The notes beneath the pieces are model-generated. The model did no database searches. It saw nothing but the letters and a program-made list of their open reading frames with translations, and was not told the origin of the DNA. Of a stretch of 64,000 nt of DNA, positions 11,401 through 22,090 are shown one piece after another. Numbering within the stretch: position 1 is the first letter of the stretch; the number at the start of each line of letters is the position of its first letter. The DNA is from Erinaceus europaeus (Eukaryota; Chordata; Mammalia; Eulipotyphla; Erinaceidae). The stretch spans positions 74,131,519 to 74,195,518 of the forward strand of contig NC_080168.1 in assembly GCF_950295315.1 (NCBI RefSeq), read 5' to 3'. The translations under genes and the position numbers were made by a program.

Positions 11401-13653
11401 ATAAAAGATAGGCAAGGACATTACATAATTATTAGAGGATCAATCAGCCAAGAAGACTTAACAATTATTAACATCTATGCACCCAATGAGGGACCATCAA
11501 GCACCTACTGAGAGAACTTCAAAAATACATCAATAGTAATACAATAATAGTGGGAGACTTTAACACCCCACTCTCATACTTAGATCAACAAAGCATAGAA
11601 TCAACAAAGATACAAGAGAATTAAATGAATAGATTGACAGACTAGACCTCTTGGACATTTTCAGAGTGCTTCACCCCAAAAAACTGGAATACACATTCTT
11701 TTCAAATCCATATAACACATAATCAAGGATAGACCACATGTTAGGCCACAAAGACAGCATCAATAAATTCAGAAAATTGAAATCATCCCAAGTATCTTCT
11801 CAGACCACAGTGGAGTAAAGCTAACATTAACAGCAAACAGAAAACTATTAAAAGTCACAGAATTTGGAAACTAAACAACACACTCCTTAAGAACCACTGG
11901 GTCAGAGAGTCACTCAAGCAAGAAATTCAAATGTTCCTGGAAACAAATGAAAATGAAGACACAACCTATCTAAATATTTGGGATACAGCTAAAGCAGTAT
12001 TGAGAGGGAAACTCATAGTCATACAATCACATGTTAAACAACAAAAAAGTTCAAGTGAACAACCTTACTGCACACCTCAAGGACTTAGAGGAAGAGGAAA
12101 AAAGGAACCCTAAAGCAATCAGAAGGACAGAAATCATTAAAATTAGAGCAGAAATAAACAACATCAAAAATAAGAGAACCATACAGAAGATCAATGAAGC
12201 CAAATGTTGGTTCTTTGAAATTAAAGAAAATTGACAAACCCCTAGCCAGACTCACCAAACAAAAAAGAGAGAAGACTCAAATTAATACAATTGTAAACGA
12301 TGGAGGCGATATCACAACTGACACCACAGAAATCCAGAAAATCATGCAAAACTTCTATGAAGAATTATACACCACCAAGCTAGAAAATCTAGAAGAAATG
12401 GAGCAATTCCTAGAAACATATGCCCTTCCAAAACTGAACCAAGAAGAACTACAAAACCTAAATGCACCAATCACAGACAAAGAAATTGAAACCGTTATTA
12501 AGAATCTCCCCAACAACAAAAGTCCTGGACCAGATGGCTTCACAAACGAATTCTACAAAACTTTCAGGAAACAGTTAGTACCCATACTTCTTAAACTTTT
12601 CCATAAGATCGAAGAAACAGGAAATCTCCCTTCCACCTTCTATGAAGCCAACAGCACCCTGATACCAAAAGCAGATAGGGACACAACAAAAAAGGAAAAC
12701 TACAGACCAATATCTCTGATGAACATAGATGCCAAAATATTAAACAAGATCTTGGCCAACCAGATACAACAGCATATCAAAAAAATTGTTCATCACGACC
12801 AAGTGGAACTCATCTCAGGAATCCAAGGCTGGTTCAACATACGTAAGTCAATCAATGTCATTCACCACATCAATAAAAGCAAAGGCAAGGGAGTCGGGCT
12901 GTAGTGCAGCAGGTTAAGCGCAGGTGGCGCAAAGCACAAGGACCGGCATAAGGATCCCGGTTCGAACCTCGGCTCCCCACCTGCAGGGGAGTTGCTTCAC
13001 AGGCGGTGAAGCAGGTCTGCAGGTGTCTATCTTTCTCTCCCCCTCTCTGTCTTCCCCTCCTCTCTCCGTTTCTCTCTGTCCTATCCAACAACAACGACAA
13101 CAACAATAATAACTACAACAATAAAACAACAAGGGCAACAAAAGGGAATAAATTAAAAAAAAAAAGCAAAGGCAAAAACCACATGATTATCTCAATAGAT
13201 GCAGAGAAAGCCTTTGACAAAATTCAATACCCATTCATGCTCAAAACTCTATAAAAAATGGGAATAGATGGGAAATTCCTCAAGATAGTGGAATCCGTAT
13301 ATAGCAAACCTACAGCCAACATCATACTCAATGGACAGAAGCTGAAAGCATTCCCCCTCAGATCGGGGACTAGACAGGGCTGTCCACTGTCACCATTACT
13401 CTTTAACATAGTGTTGGGAGTTCTTGCCATAGCAATCAGGCAAGAAAAAGGAATCAAAGGAATACAGATTGGAAGGGAAGTAGTCAAGCTCTCACTATTT
13501 GCACATGATATGATCGTACACATAGAAAAACCTAAAGAATCCAGCAGAAAACTACTGGAAGTTATTAGGCAATATAGCAAGGTGTCAGGCTACAAAATCA
13601 ATGTACAAAAATCATTGGCATTTCTTTATGCAAACACTAAATCTGAAGACTAA
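11401..13653 (+). mobile_element. L1 ORF2: endonuclease to RT, split by a SINE
   Basis: 11401-11830 shows the endonuclease end (INIYAPNEGPSS, VGDFNTPLS). 12194-12888 reads through [20 protein letters not shown] and [20 protein letters not shown]. After a SINE-A (12889-13161), 13176-13653 continues [36 protein letters not shown] and [10 protein letters not shown]. The active-site FADD has become FAHD, so RT activity would be lost. Frame breaks also occur. It ends abruptly at about 13653, where a distal 3' UTR segment is joined. Confidence 0.92.
12889..13161 (+). mobile_element. SINE-A insertion inside L1 ORF2
   Basis: Complete head (GGGAGTCGGGCTGTAGTGCA), B box region GGTTCGAACC, short-tail end GGGCAACAAAAGGGAATAAA. 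Perfect 14-bp TSD AAAAGCAAAGGCAA at 12875-12888 and 13162-13175; removing it restores the ORF2 frame around HHINKSK. Confidence 0.95.
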
Positions 13654-14005
13654 GACACGCAGAAATCACTCCTGGACTGAAGACCCCACCAATGTGTCCT
13701 GGTGCTCCGCTTCCCCAGAGACCCACCCCACTATGGAAAAAGAGAGGCAGACTGGGTGTATGGACTGACCAGTCAACACCCATGTTCAGTGGGGAAGCAA
13801 TTATAGAAGCCAGACCTTCCACCTTCTGCAACCCACAATGATCCTGGGTCCATGCTCCCAGAGGGATAGAGAATGGGAAAGATATCAGGGGAGGGGAAGG
13901 GCTATGGAGATTGGGTGGTGGGAAATGTGTGGAGTTATACCCCTTCTACCCTACGGTTTTGTCAATTTATCCTTTTTTAAATAAAAAGTAAATTTAAAAA
14001 AATAA
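13654..14005 (+). mobile_element. L1 distal 3' UTR joined to the ORF2 fragment
   Basis: Carries the terminal block of the long 3' UTR (CAGTCAACACCCATGTTCAG, GGAGATTGGGTGGTGGGAAA) and an A-rich end. Compared with 55.8-57.6 kb the ORF2 C-terminus and over 1 kb of 3' UTR are missing, an internal deletion. Confidence 0.85.
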
Positions 14006-14017
14006 TTTCATACATCA

Positions 14018-14290
14018 GAAAACGTAACAGCAGCAAATGCTGGAGAGGGTGTGGGGTCAAAGGAACCCTCCTGCACTTCTGGTGGGAATGTCAATTGGTC
14101 CAACCCCTGTGGAAAGCAGTCTGGAGAACTCTCAGAAGGCTAGAAATGGACCTACCCTCTGATCCTGCAATTCCTCTCCTAGAGATATAGCTGAAGGAAC
14201 CCAACACACCCATCTAAAACAATCTGTCTACACATATGTTCTTAGCAGCAAAATTTGTATTAGCCAAAACCTGGAAGCACCCCAGTGTTT
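14018..14290 (+). mobile_element. L1 ORF2 C-terminal fragment
   Basis: Starts CAGAAAACGTAACAGCAGC and runs to CCAAAACCTGGAAGCACCCC. It is a close, slightly more decayed duplicate of 15524-15800 and starts at almost the same point of ORF2. Confidence 0.85.
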
Positions 14291-14294
14291 CCTT

Positions 14295-14595
14295 ATTTAT
14301 TTTTTAAAGTATTTTTATTTTGTTTTATTTATTTTTAATTTTTTATTTATAAAAAGGAAACATTGACAAAACCATAGGATAAGAGTGGCACAACTTCACA
14401 AAATTCCCACCACCAGAACTCTGTATCCCATCCCCTCCCCTGATAGCTTTCCTATTCTTTATCCCTCTGGGGGTATGGACTCAAGTTCATTATGGGTTGC
14501 AGAAGGTGGAAGGTCTGGCTTCTGTAGTTGCTTCCCTGCTGAACATGGGCTTTGACTGGTCAATCCATACTCACAGCCTGCCTCTCTCTTCCAAT
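14295..14595 (-). mobile_element. L1 terminal 3' UTR, inserted with or into a SINE tail
   Basis: T-rich tail, then the complement of the L1 3' end (ATTGACAAAACCATAGGATA, ATTCCCACCACCAGAACTCT). Together with the SINE-B on its right it is flanked by one TSD, CCCAGTGTTTCCTT (14281-14294 and 14768-14781). Confidence 0.85.
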
Positions 14596-14767
14596 TTTAT
14601 TTATTTATTATTGGATAGAGACAGAAATTGAGAGGGGAGGGGGAGGGAGAGGAACAGAGAGACACCTGCAGCGCTGCTTTACCACTTGTGAAGCTTTCCC
14701 CCTGCTGGTGGGGACCAGGGGCTTGAACTGCAATGTGTGTGCTTAACCAGGTGTGCCACCACCTGTC
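14596..14767 (-). mobile_element. SINE-B copy
   Basis: Complement begins GGGGACAGGTGGTGGCACACC at the right edge, exactly at the TSD, and ends in a TAAATAAATAAAAT tail that abuts the L1 fragment. Confidence 0.88.
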
Positions 14768-14807
14768 CCCAGTGTTTCCTTTTTATAAAAAATAAATAAA
14801 TAAATAA

Positions 14808-15090
14808 AAAGAGTCGGGCAGTCGGGTTAAGCACAGGTGTCGCAAAGTGTAAGGACCAGCATTAATATCCGCGTTGGAGCCCCTGGCTCCCCACCTGCAG
14901 GGGAGTCATTTCACAGGCGGTGAAGCAGGTCTTCAGGTGTCTATCTTTCTCTCCCCTTCTCTGTCTTCCCTTCCTCTCTCCATTTCTGTCTGTGCTATCC
15001 AACAACAATGACATAAATATCAACAATAACTATAGCAATAAAATAACAAGGGCAACAAAAGGGAATAAATAAAACAAATAATAAAAGATA
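14808..15090 (+). mobile_element. SINE-A copy
   Basis: Head GAGTCGGGCAGTCGGGTTAA, core GGCGGTGAAGCAGGTCTTCA, tail GGGCAACAAAAGGGAATAAA. The A box is damaged; no clear TSD. Confidence 0.88.
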
Positions 15091-15181
15091 AAAAGTAAAA
15101 AAGTAAAACAAACTATTCTAATAATATCTTAAACACTATGAAAAATAAATAGAATAGTCTATCTTAAAATTATTTTTTTAA

Positions 15182-15521
15182 TTTTTTTTTTGCCTCCAGA
15201 ATTATTGTTGGGGCTCAGTTCCTGCACCACAAATCCACTGCTCCTGGAGGCTACTTTTTCCCCTTTTGTTGCCCTTGTTGTTTTATCCTTGTTGTGGTTA
15301 TTATTGTTGTTGTTATTGATGTCGTTGTTGTTGTATAAGACAGAGAGAAATGGAGAGAGGAGGAGAAGACAGAGAGTGGGAGAGAAAGATAGACACTTGC
15401 AGACCTGCTTCACCTCTTATAAATTGACCGCCCCTGCAGATGGGGAGCTATAGGCTCTAACAGGGATCCTTACCCAGGTCCTTGCACTTAGCGTATATAT
15501 GCTTAACCTGTTGCTCTGCTG
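15182..15521 (-). mobile_element. SINE-A, long-tail form
   Basis: T-run then GCCTCCAGAATTATTGTTGG (the long 3' extension), core GCAGACCTGCTTCACC, degraded head near 15500-15520. Confidence 0.88.
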
Positions 15522-16230
15522 CCCAGAAAAGGTAACAACAGCAAATGCTGGAGAGGGTGTGCGGTCAAAGGAACCCTCCTGCACTGCTGGTGGGAATGTC
15601 AATTGGTCCAAACTCTGTGGAGAACAGTCTGGAGAACTCTCAGAAGGCTAGAAATGGACCTACCCTATGATCCTGCAATTCCTCTCCTGGGGATATATCC
15701 TAAGGAACCCAACACATCCATCCAAAAAGATCTGTGTACACATATGTTTTTGGCAGCACAATTTGTAATAGCCAAAACCTGGAAGCAACCCAGGTGTCCA
15801 ACAACAGATGAGTGGCTGAGCAAGTTGTGGTATATATACACAATGGAATACTATTCATCTGTAAAAAATGGTGACTTCACCGTTTTCAGCCGATCTTGGA
15901 TGGACCTTGAAAAAATCATGTTAAGTGTAATAAGTCAGAAACAGAAGGATGAATATGGGATGATCTCACTCTCAGGCAGAAGCTGAAAAACAAGATCAGA
16001 AAAGAAAACACAAGTAGAACCTGAAATAGAATTGGCGTATTGCACCAAAGTAAAAGACTCTGGGGTGGGTGGATGGGGAGAATACAGGTCCATGAAGGAT
16101 GATAAATGACATAGTGGGGGTTGTATTGTTAAATGGGAAACTGGGGAATGTTATGCATGTATAAACTACTGTATTTACTGTTGAATGTAAAACATTAATT
16201 CCCCAATAAAGAAATAAATTTTTTAAAAAA
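15522..16230 (+). mobile_element. L1 3' end, short-3'-UTR subfamily
   Basis: Encodes the ORF2 end (MDLPYDPAIPLLGIYPKE ... KTWKQPRCPTTDEWLSKLWY, ending LSGRS, TGA at 15984-15986). A ~235-bp 3' UTR ends AATTCCCCAATAAAGAAATA plus A-rich tail. Open over the last 127 codons and less decayed than its neighbours. Confidence 0.92.
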
Positions 16231-16344
16231 GAAATTACTTGCCTCATCTTCATCCCTGAAGATGTGAGGCAGAAAAAAGGGCAATTATCTGCTTAAAGTC
16301 ACTGTATCTTAATGTTTTGATAGATTAAAATTTTGATAGAACTG

Positions 16345-16500
16345 TAAGAATTCTGGGTTGGCTTAACAGCTCACCTGGATAGTGTGCTCATTTGTCATGT
16401 AGGCAGTCCAGGCTCTGTCTCTCTGTTCTGTCTGAAAAAAGTCAGCCCAGAGCATTGAAATCCCAGAGATGATAATAAAATAAAATTGAAGGGGGGTTGG
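16345..16500 (+). mobile_element. old tRNA-type SINE fragment
   Basis: TTGGCTTAACAGCTCACCTGGATAGTGTGC head-like region, then a TC-rich part and AATAAAATAAAAT tail. Family uncertain. 16735-16925 holds similar decayed SINE sequence ending in AGGAAAAAAAT. Confidence 0.4.
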
Positions 16501-16925
16501 GGGGTAGGAAGTAGTGCACATTTGTCTAGAATTGGCTAAATATGATTTGCCTTTCAGAAAGGTTGACCCAGGCCCATCTCTCAGAGTTAACCTAAATCCA
16601 GTAATTTTGGAGATTATACTACATTTCATCACATATTCACTCCTACATGGCTTTGTTAAGCAGAATATACTTTCAGACCAGAAGATATCTCATCTAGTCA
16701 AACACACATTTTACCACATGTGAAGATAAGGTTTTATCCCCCAGCATCACAGCACCTTGCACTAGGGGAGCTTCACAAGTGTTGGAACAGTACCATGGTG
16801 TCTCTCCTTTTCTTTCCTTTCTTTCTCTAGTTCTCTATCCCTGACATAGAAAGGGAACAAAAGAATTAGCCAAGAGCAGTGGAATCCTACACAAAAAGTC
16901 CCAGAGACAATAGGAAAAAAATACT

Positions 16926-17879
16926 CTTTCCGGTCCCACTGATTTCAAACTTGCAGTATGGCACAAGTTAGGATGCACCAATCCCAAGTTGAGGCATGTC
17001 TTTCTGAGAGCCTCTGACCTCTGTTGAAAAAAGAGACTCCTGGGTAGCCCAAGTCATGGAAGAGTTTCCCTGCCAAACATCGAGTCAATTGTATCCTGGA
17101 GCAGAGCTGCTCCCACTGACCCACAGATACATGAGAAAGAAATGAAGGAGTGTAATTATATGTCCCTTAGACAATTTTGTGGTGTTTTTTTTTCCCCCAG
17201 CTCTAGTAACAACAACTGGCTGATAGACTTGCCTTAGAGATATTAGGTAAAATCAGCTGAGGCACTTCTAGGAAGTAGTTTTCCTCTGATGAGAAGAAAA
17301 AACAGGAAGATAAAATCTGTGGTTAGTGCCACATCTTGACTTTGATTGAAGTGGCCAACTTATGACCATAAGGAGAAGACCAAGAGAATCAGACATCACT
17401 TTTGAAGCTCTCATTAACCTTATCTTTTCACTTCTTGTGAAGTGACAAAATGCATCCTTATTTTTTTTAACTGTGAATTTGTTGGCATTGTGGTGATCAG
17501 AACAGGGCAGCAGATAGATGCATGTCAATACTGAAATCTAGAACTACTGAACACTGAGGTCTCTAGTTTTGATAATGTAACTTAATACATTTGGCAGCCC
17601 TGGAACTATGTTTGGTCAGATGTCATGCATTGGATTGTTATTTGTGACTTAACTGGCTTATTCATTCATTCATCATTTCCTGCTCACCCCATGGGAAACT
17701 CAAACATTCAGAAGTTCCTTGGGAATCCTCCCATGGTTATTCTCCCCATAAAAATGCTTATAGGTCAAGGCTTCATTCCCTGCCAAAGAATTTTCCTTCT
17801 CTTTCTGCAACCCCCTTCTCCTCACAGGGAAATAAGTTCACAAGCTGCTTTTGTGAACTTTTCTGAATGCCCTCCATTT
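16926..17879. other. non-repetitive intergenic stretch
   Basis: No gene or familiar repeat recognised; frames at 17268-17528 and 17625-17897 have no recognisable similarity. Confidence 0.5.
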
Positions 17880-18005
17880 CTTTTAAGAGAGAGATAGACC
17901 ACAGCACCAAAATTTCCTTCAGTGTGGTAGGAACCAGGGCTTGAACTTGGGATGCACATACGGCAAAGTAGTACCCTATCCAAGTGAGCTACTTCACTGG
18001 CCCTT
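17880..18005 (-). mobile_element. SINE-E copy
   Basis: TTCCTTCAGTGTGGTAGGAA ... CCCTATCCAAGTGAGCTACT, matching 9395-9515 and 33880-33978. Confidence 0.6.
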
Positions 18006-18042
18006 AGATATTTCTCCTTAAGGACTTCTTTGCTGTTATCTT

Positions 18043-18050
18043 TTAAATAT

Positions 18051-18085
<35 letters not shown>

Positions 18086-18583
18086 TTATTAGATAGAGAC
18101 AGAAAAAGTTGTGAGGGAAGGGGAGGTAGAGAAGAAGAGAGAGGGGCTGGGCAGTAGCACACTGGGTTAAATGGCACATGGTACAAAGCACAAGGACTCG
18201 CACAAGAATCCCTTGTTTGAACCCCCCAGCTCCTCACCTACAGGGGAGTCGCTTCACAGGTGGTGAAGCAGGTCTGAAGGTGTCTTTCTCCCCCCATCTA
18301 TATTCCCCTCCCCTCTCAATTTCTCTTTGTCCTGTTAAAAAAGAAAATAAAAAAGGGAAAAATGTTCACCAGGATTGGTGGATTCATAGTACCAGCACCA
18401 ATCCCCAGCAATAACCATGGAGGCAAAAAAAAAAAAAAAGGGGGGGGGGAGACAGAGAGACACCTGCGGCTCTGCTTCACCACTCATGAAGCTTTCCCCC
18501 TATAGGTGGGGATCAGGGGCTTGAACCTGGACCCTTGCACACTAATGTGTGTGCTTGACTAGTTGTAGCACTGCCTGACTCCT
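18043..18583 (-). mobile_element. SINE-B with TTTA microsatellite tail, split by a SINE-A
   Basis: 18043-18090 is a (TTTA)n expansion of the SINE tail. The body restarts at about 18441 (GACACCTGCGGCTCTGCTTC) and ends GTAGCACTGCCTGACTCC. The interruption is the + strand SINE-A at 18147-18440. Confidence 0.8.
18147..18440 (+). mobile_element. SINE-A inside a SINE-B
   Basis: GGGGCTGGGCAGTAGCACAC head, GGTGGTGAAGCAGGTCTGAA core, long tail ending AACCATGGAGGC plus A-run and a G-run. Confidence 0.85.
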
Positions 18584-18589
18584 AATTTT

Positions 18590-18782
18590 ATTTTATTTTT
18601 TTTTACTTGTTTTTGGATAAAAACAGAGAAATTGAGAGGGATGGGGGAGGTACAGTGGGAGAGAGAAAGAGAAGCACCTGAAGCACTAATTCCCTCTGCA
18701 GATGAGGACCAGCAGCTTGAACTCAGGTCCTTGTGCATGGTAATATGAGTGCTGTACCAGGTGTGCCACTACCCACCCCTCA
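18590..18782 (-). mobile_element. SINE-B copy
   Basis: T-rich tail, GGATAAAAACAGAGAAATTG body, head complement CCAGGTGTGCCACTACCCAC. Diverged. Confidence 0.75.
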
Positions 18783-19030
18783 GGATATTCCTTCTCTCTT
18801 ACTACAGAAGGCCAAAGAAATAGAAAGTGAGATTGCTGGGCAAGTGGAGGTAACAATGAGTCCTTTTCGTGAACTTCTCATTTCAGAGCTACACTGCTGT
18901 CAGTAAAAGCACAAATACTGAAGAGTGAATGCAGAATTCAGTTCCAAATATCTGCCACTTCCCGTAGGAAGGTTATTATTAACCCAAGTGAAGACAGGTT
19001 ATATCACCTGTCTTCACACCTCCACTTCCT

Positions 19031-19297
19031 TTTTTTTTTTTTTGCCTCCAGGGTTATCAGTGGAGCTCAGTGCTGGCACTATGGATCCACTGCTTCCAGA
19101 GGTCATTTTTTCCATTTTTTATTGGATAAGACAGACAGAAATAGAGAGGGGGGTAGAGAGGGAAAGAGAAAGATAGACACCTGTAGACCTGCTTCACCAC
19201 TAGTGAAGTGAATCCCCTGAAGGTGTGGAGCAGGGGCTTGAACCGGAATCCTTCTGTGGGTCTCTGTGCTTCATACTATGTGCACTTAACCTGGTGC
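19031..19297 (-). mobile_element. SINE-A, long-tail form, clean TSD
   Basis: T-run plus GCCTCCAGGGTTATCAGTGG, core GTAGACCTGCTTCACC. Perfect 14-bp TSD CACCTCCACTTCCT at 19017-19030 and 19298-19311. Lies 70 bp upstream of the LINE tail. Confidence 0.92.
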
Positions 19298-19383
19298 CAC
19301 CTCCACTTCCTCACAGGTAAAAGGAGGATCTCAGAGCACACACGTCACAGTGTCATTAGAAAACTTACATGAGTTCACCAGTT

Positions 19384-19851
19384 CATCATCTAAGTTCATT
19401 TCCCACGTCTACGCTCGACCGGACCTGCCAATATACGCGGATATCTTTGCCCACCCTGTTCAACGCTTGACGTCTCGTCACCCAATCTGGTCCCCTACGC
19501 CTACACTGAACTTCTCTGTTCCAGTCTCTTGGAAACAGAGTTGGCAGTCAGCTGAGGTAAAGAACAAACACCTCATCACAGACCCCTGCAAGTGTCAACC
19601 CGGTTTTGACCTAGCACGTTATGATTGGGCCCTCCTCAATCGCTATGGAACAGGCCATGGCCGGTGCGCCGCTATGTTCCATCGCTGGGGAGCCAGAGAT
19701 GACCCGAACTGCCCCTGCGGCTCCAGACAGACTATGACCCACATAGTCAACGACTGCCACCTCTCCGAATTCAAAGGAGGTCTCAAAACTTTACATCAGG
19801 CTCAACCTGATGCTGTTGACTGGCTACGGAAGAAGGGCAAACGCTAGAAGA
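19384..19851 (+). mobile_element. non-L1 non-LTR retrotransposon, 5'-truncated 3' end with open frame
   Basis: About 155 codons open to TAG at 19845-19847. Visible segments are LPIYADIFAHPVQRLTSRHP, KHLITDPCKCQPGFDLARYD, WALLNRYGTGHGRCAAMFHR and NCPCGSRQTMTHIVNDC, ending in DWLRKKGKR. The Cys-Cys-His-Cys knuckle and LNRxxTGxGxC block are what I know from C-termini of RTE-like or Jockey-like polyproteins, common in invertebrates. They are not part of mammalian L1 ORF2. An imperfect 11-bp repeat, AGTTCACCAGT (19373-19383) and AGTTCACCCGT (19852-19862), flanks the insertion. CpG dinucleotides are very frequent compared with the surroundings, which suggests recent insertion. The 3' end after the stop is only AGAAG, as in the 48186-48379 derivative. 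The RT and endonuclease parts are absent because of 5' truncation, so this copy is inert. Confidence 0.75.
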
Positions 19852-19862
19852 AGTTCACCCGT

Positions 19863-20182
19863 GGCGAACTGGAATAGTACATAGGTTCAGTGGGAGAATT
19901 GGCTAACTTTGTTGTTTCCATCAAAGTGCAGAATGCTGAAGGTTACAGAAATGAAGATGGACAGTGTGAAGAGAGGGGAACAGAATGCTACAATGAGGTG
20001 CTGTGGAGATGGGATACTGGGGCTAATAGATGGCATGTGGATAACAGAATTCTAGTCACTGACATAGTGTCATGCTTAGGTGCCCCAGAAGGCAATCTCA
20101 TCAAGTGAGAAGTGAGACCCCCTAGAACAGGAAACTTACTCTGTCCTGGCCTTTTCATTTCAACAGAAATCTGTATAATGGT
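19863..20182. other. stretch downstream of the LINE tail
   Basis: A 72-codon frame (19890-20108) is open but not recognised. Not shared with the 48-kb element, so probably flanking host DNA. Confidence 0.4.
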
Positions 20183-20192
20183 AGCTTCCACA

Positions 20193-20513
20193 CTTTTTTT
20201 TTTGCCTCCAGGCTTATTGCTGGGGCTCAGGGTCAGCACTATGAATCCACTGCTCCTGGGGGCTATTTTTTTCCCTTTTGTTGCCCTTGCTGTTTTATCA
20301 TTGTTGTTGCTGTTGTTGGATAGGACAGAGAGAAATGGAGAGGGGAGGGGAAGACAGAGAAGGGGAGAGAAAGATAGACACCTGCAAACCTGCTTCACCA
20401 TTTGCGAAGCGACCCCCTGCAGGTGGGGAGTTGGGGGCTCAACCAGGATCCTTACTCAGGTCTTTGAGCTTTGTGCCATGTGTACTTAACCCACTGTGCT
20501 ATGCCCAGCCCCC
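20193..20513 (-). mobile_element. SINE-A, long-tail form
   Basis: T-run then GCCTCCAGGCTTATTGCTGG, tail CCCTTTTGTTGCCCTTGCTG, head complement CACTGTGCTATGCCCAGCCC. TSD AGCTTCCACA / AGCTTCCGCA at 20183-20192 and 20514-20523. Confidence 0.92.
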
Positions 20514-20582
20514 AGCTTCCGCATGTTAATCCTAACTCTTGCTACTCAAAGATTCACAGAGTAATGCAATGAGCTCTTAAAA

Positions 20583-20767
20583 GTGGGAGTCTTCCTTTGC
20601 TTCACCATGGATGGAACTTGAAAGACTCCTGTTAAATGAGATAAGCCAAGAGAAAGATGAATACCAAGTGTTCTCACTTGTAGGTAGAACTTAAGAAACA
20701 AGAAGGGAATGGCAAAAACACAAGGTGAAACTTGGACTAAGTGTGGTCTGTTGCAACAAAGCCAAGG

Positions 20768-20820
<53 letters not shown>

Positions 20821-21013
20821 TGTGTGTGTGTGTGTGTTGGGGAGGATAGCAGGAGAGGACAGAGAGGGTATTGGGGACCTAGTGCACAACAGTGTTGGAG
20901 GATTTAAGTTGGTGGTCGGAGTGGTGTATAGACACCTATCATGGAAGAGTGAGAAATTGCACCTACGTGACAACTGTTTTGCACATTGTTGTTTCCCTAA
21001 TAAAACCTAATTC
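20583..21013 (+). mobile_element. older L1 3' end
   Basis: CACCATGGATGGAACTTGAAA and GAGATAAGCCAAGAGAAAGA mark the ORF2 end, then a 3' UTR containing the TG repeat and ending TTTCCCTAATAAAACC. A different subfamily from the others. Confidence 0.75.
20769..20838. repeat. (TG)n microsatellite
   Basis: About 25 TG units, one GAG interruption, then 8 more. Lies within an L1 3' UTR. Confidence 0.98.
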
Positions 21014-21393
21014 AAATAATAAGACAGTGGGAGTCTTCAAATATTTTGTGAGGTACTATTGCTCACCCTACCCCTCTCTGCCAGTGGTCTTTTCCAGAAT
21101 AGGAAGCTGTAATGCATGTACCAGCTTGTCCTGTGAAACAGCACTTCTAATGTAGCCACACTGTACTGTGTTCCTTGTGTGAAGATAATCCCAGAGCAGT
21201 GGGACATACATGTTTTAAAATTTATACTTCTGTTGATGCAACCTTCTTAATCACAACCCCTTATGGTTACTTCATTGGCTTATTCTGCTTTTAATTTCTT
21301 ATGCCTCTATGCTACCCCCAAATTCCATTTCTTACTTTGTCTGAATAAAAACAAAGTTCTGATGAAAAACCCTTGTATTTTATTGTAATCATA
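21014..21393. other. non-repetitive intergenic stretch
   Basis: Nothing recognised. Confidence 0.45.
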
Positions 21394-21404
21394 TGTCATC
21401 CTGT

Positions 21405-21689
21405 ATTTATTTATGTGTTTATTTTTATTGCTACCAGGATTTTATTGCTGCCTTGCACTACAAATCTACTGCTCCCAGTGGCCATTTTTTTTCTTTCTAT
21501 TGTATTTGATAGGACAGAGATAAATTGAAAGAGAAGAGGGAGATAGAGAGGGAAAGAGAAAGATAGAGTCTTGCAACCTGCTTCAGTACTTATGAAGTAT
21601 CCCCCCTGCAGATGGGAAGCAGGGGCTTGAACCCAGCTCATTGTGAGTGACAATGTGTACACTCAACTGAGTGTACTGTCGACTGGCCC
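21405..21689 (-). mobile_element. old SINE-A/B copy
   Basis: TGCTACCAGGATTTTATTGCTG tail and TTGCAACCTGCTTCAGTACT core, well diverged. Exact 11-bp TSD TGTCATCCTGT at 21394-21404 and 21690-21700. Confidence 0.85.
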
Positions 21690-21777
21690 TGTCATCCTGT
21701 TTATGGTATACCACTTTAACATGTCAGGAGACATCTAAATAGACCTTGGTCATGGGAAAACTTAATAAATGTTGTGA

Positions 21778-21960
21778 AGCCAGGTGGTGGCTCACCTGAT
21801 AGAGTACACAAGTTACCATGCTGAAAGACCTGGGTTCAAGTCCTCAGTTCCCACCTGCATGGAAGGGCGACTTCATGAGTAGTGGAATAGTAATGCAGGT
21901 GTCTTTCCTTCTATCTCTGTCTCCCCTTCCTCTTTCTGTCCCTCACCCCCTATCAAAATA
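21778..21960 (+). mobile_element. SINE-B copy
   Basis: GAAGCCAGGTGGTGGCTCAC head, GACCTGGGTTCAAGTCC B-box region, tail leading into the GGAA repeat. Confidence 0.8.
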
Positions 21961-22090
21961 ATGGAAGGAAAGAAAGATGGAAGGAAGGAAAGGAAGAAGG
22001 AAGTGAGGGAGGAAAGAAGGGAGGGAGGGAGGGGGAAGGGAGGGAGGAAGGAAGGAAGGAAGGAAGGAAAAAAGAGAGAAAGGAAAAAAT
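21961..22090. repeat. (GGAA/GGGA)n purine repeat
   Basis: Tetranucleotide purine tract grown from the A-tail of the preceding SINE-B. Confidence 0.95.

Noticed and set aside
12914..13141. Many 60-130 codon frames with [25 protein letters not shown] peptides
   Set aside because: This peptide is the translated complement of the SINE-A pyrimidine tract and occurs wherever SINE-A does.
20725..21010. Cys/Val-rich frames over the TG repeat
   Set aside because: Microsatellite artefact.
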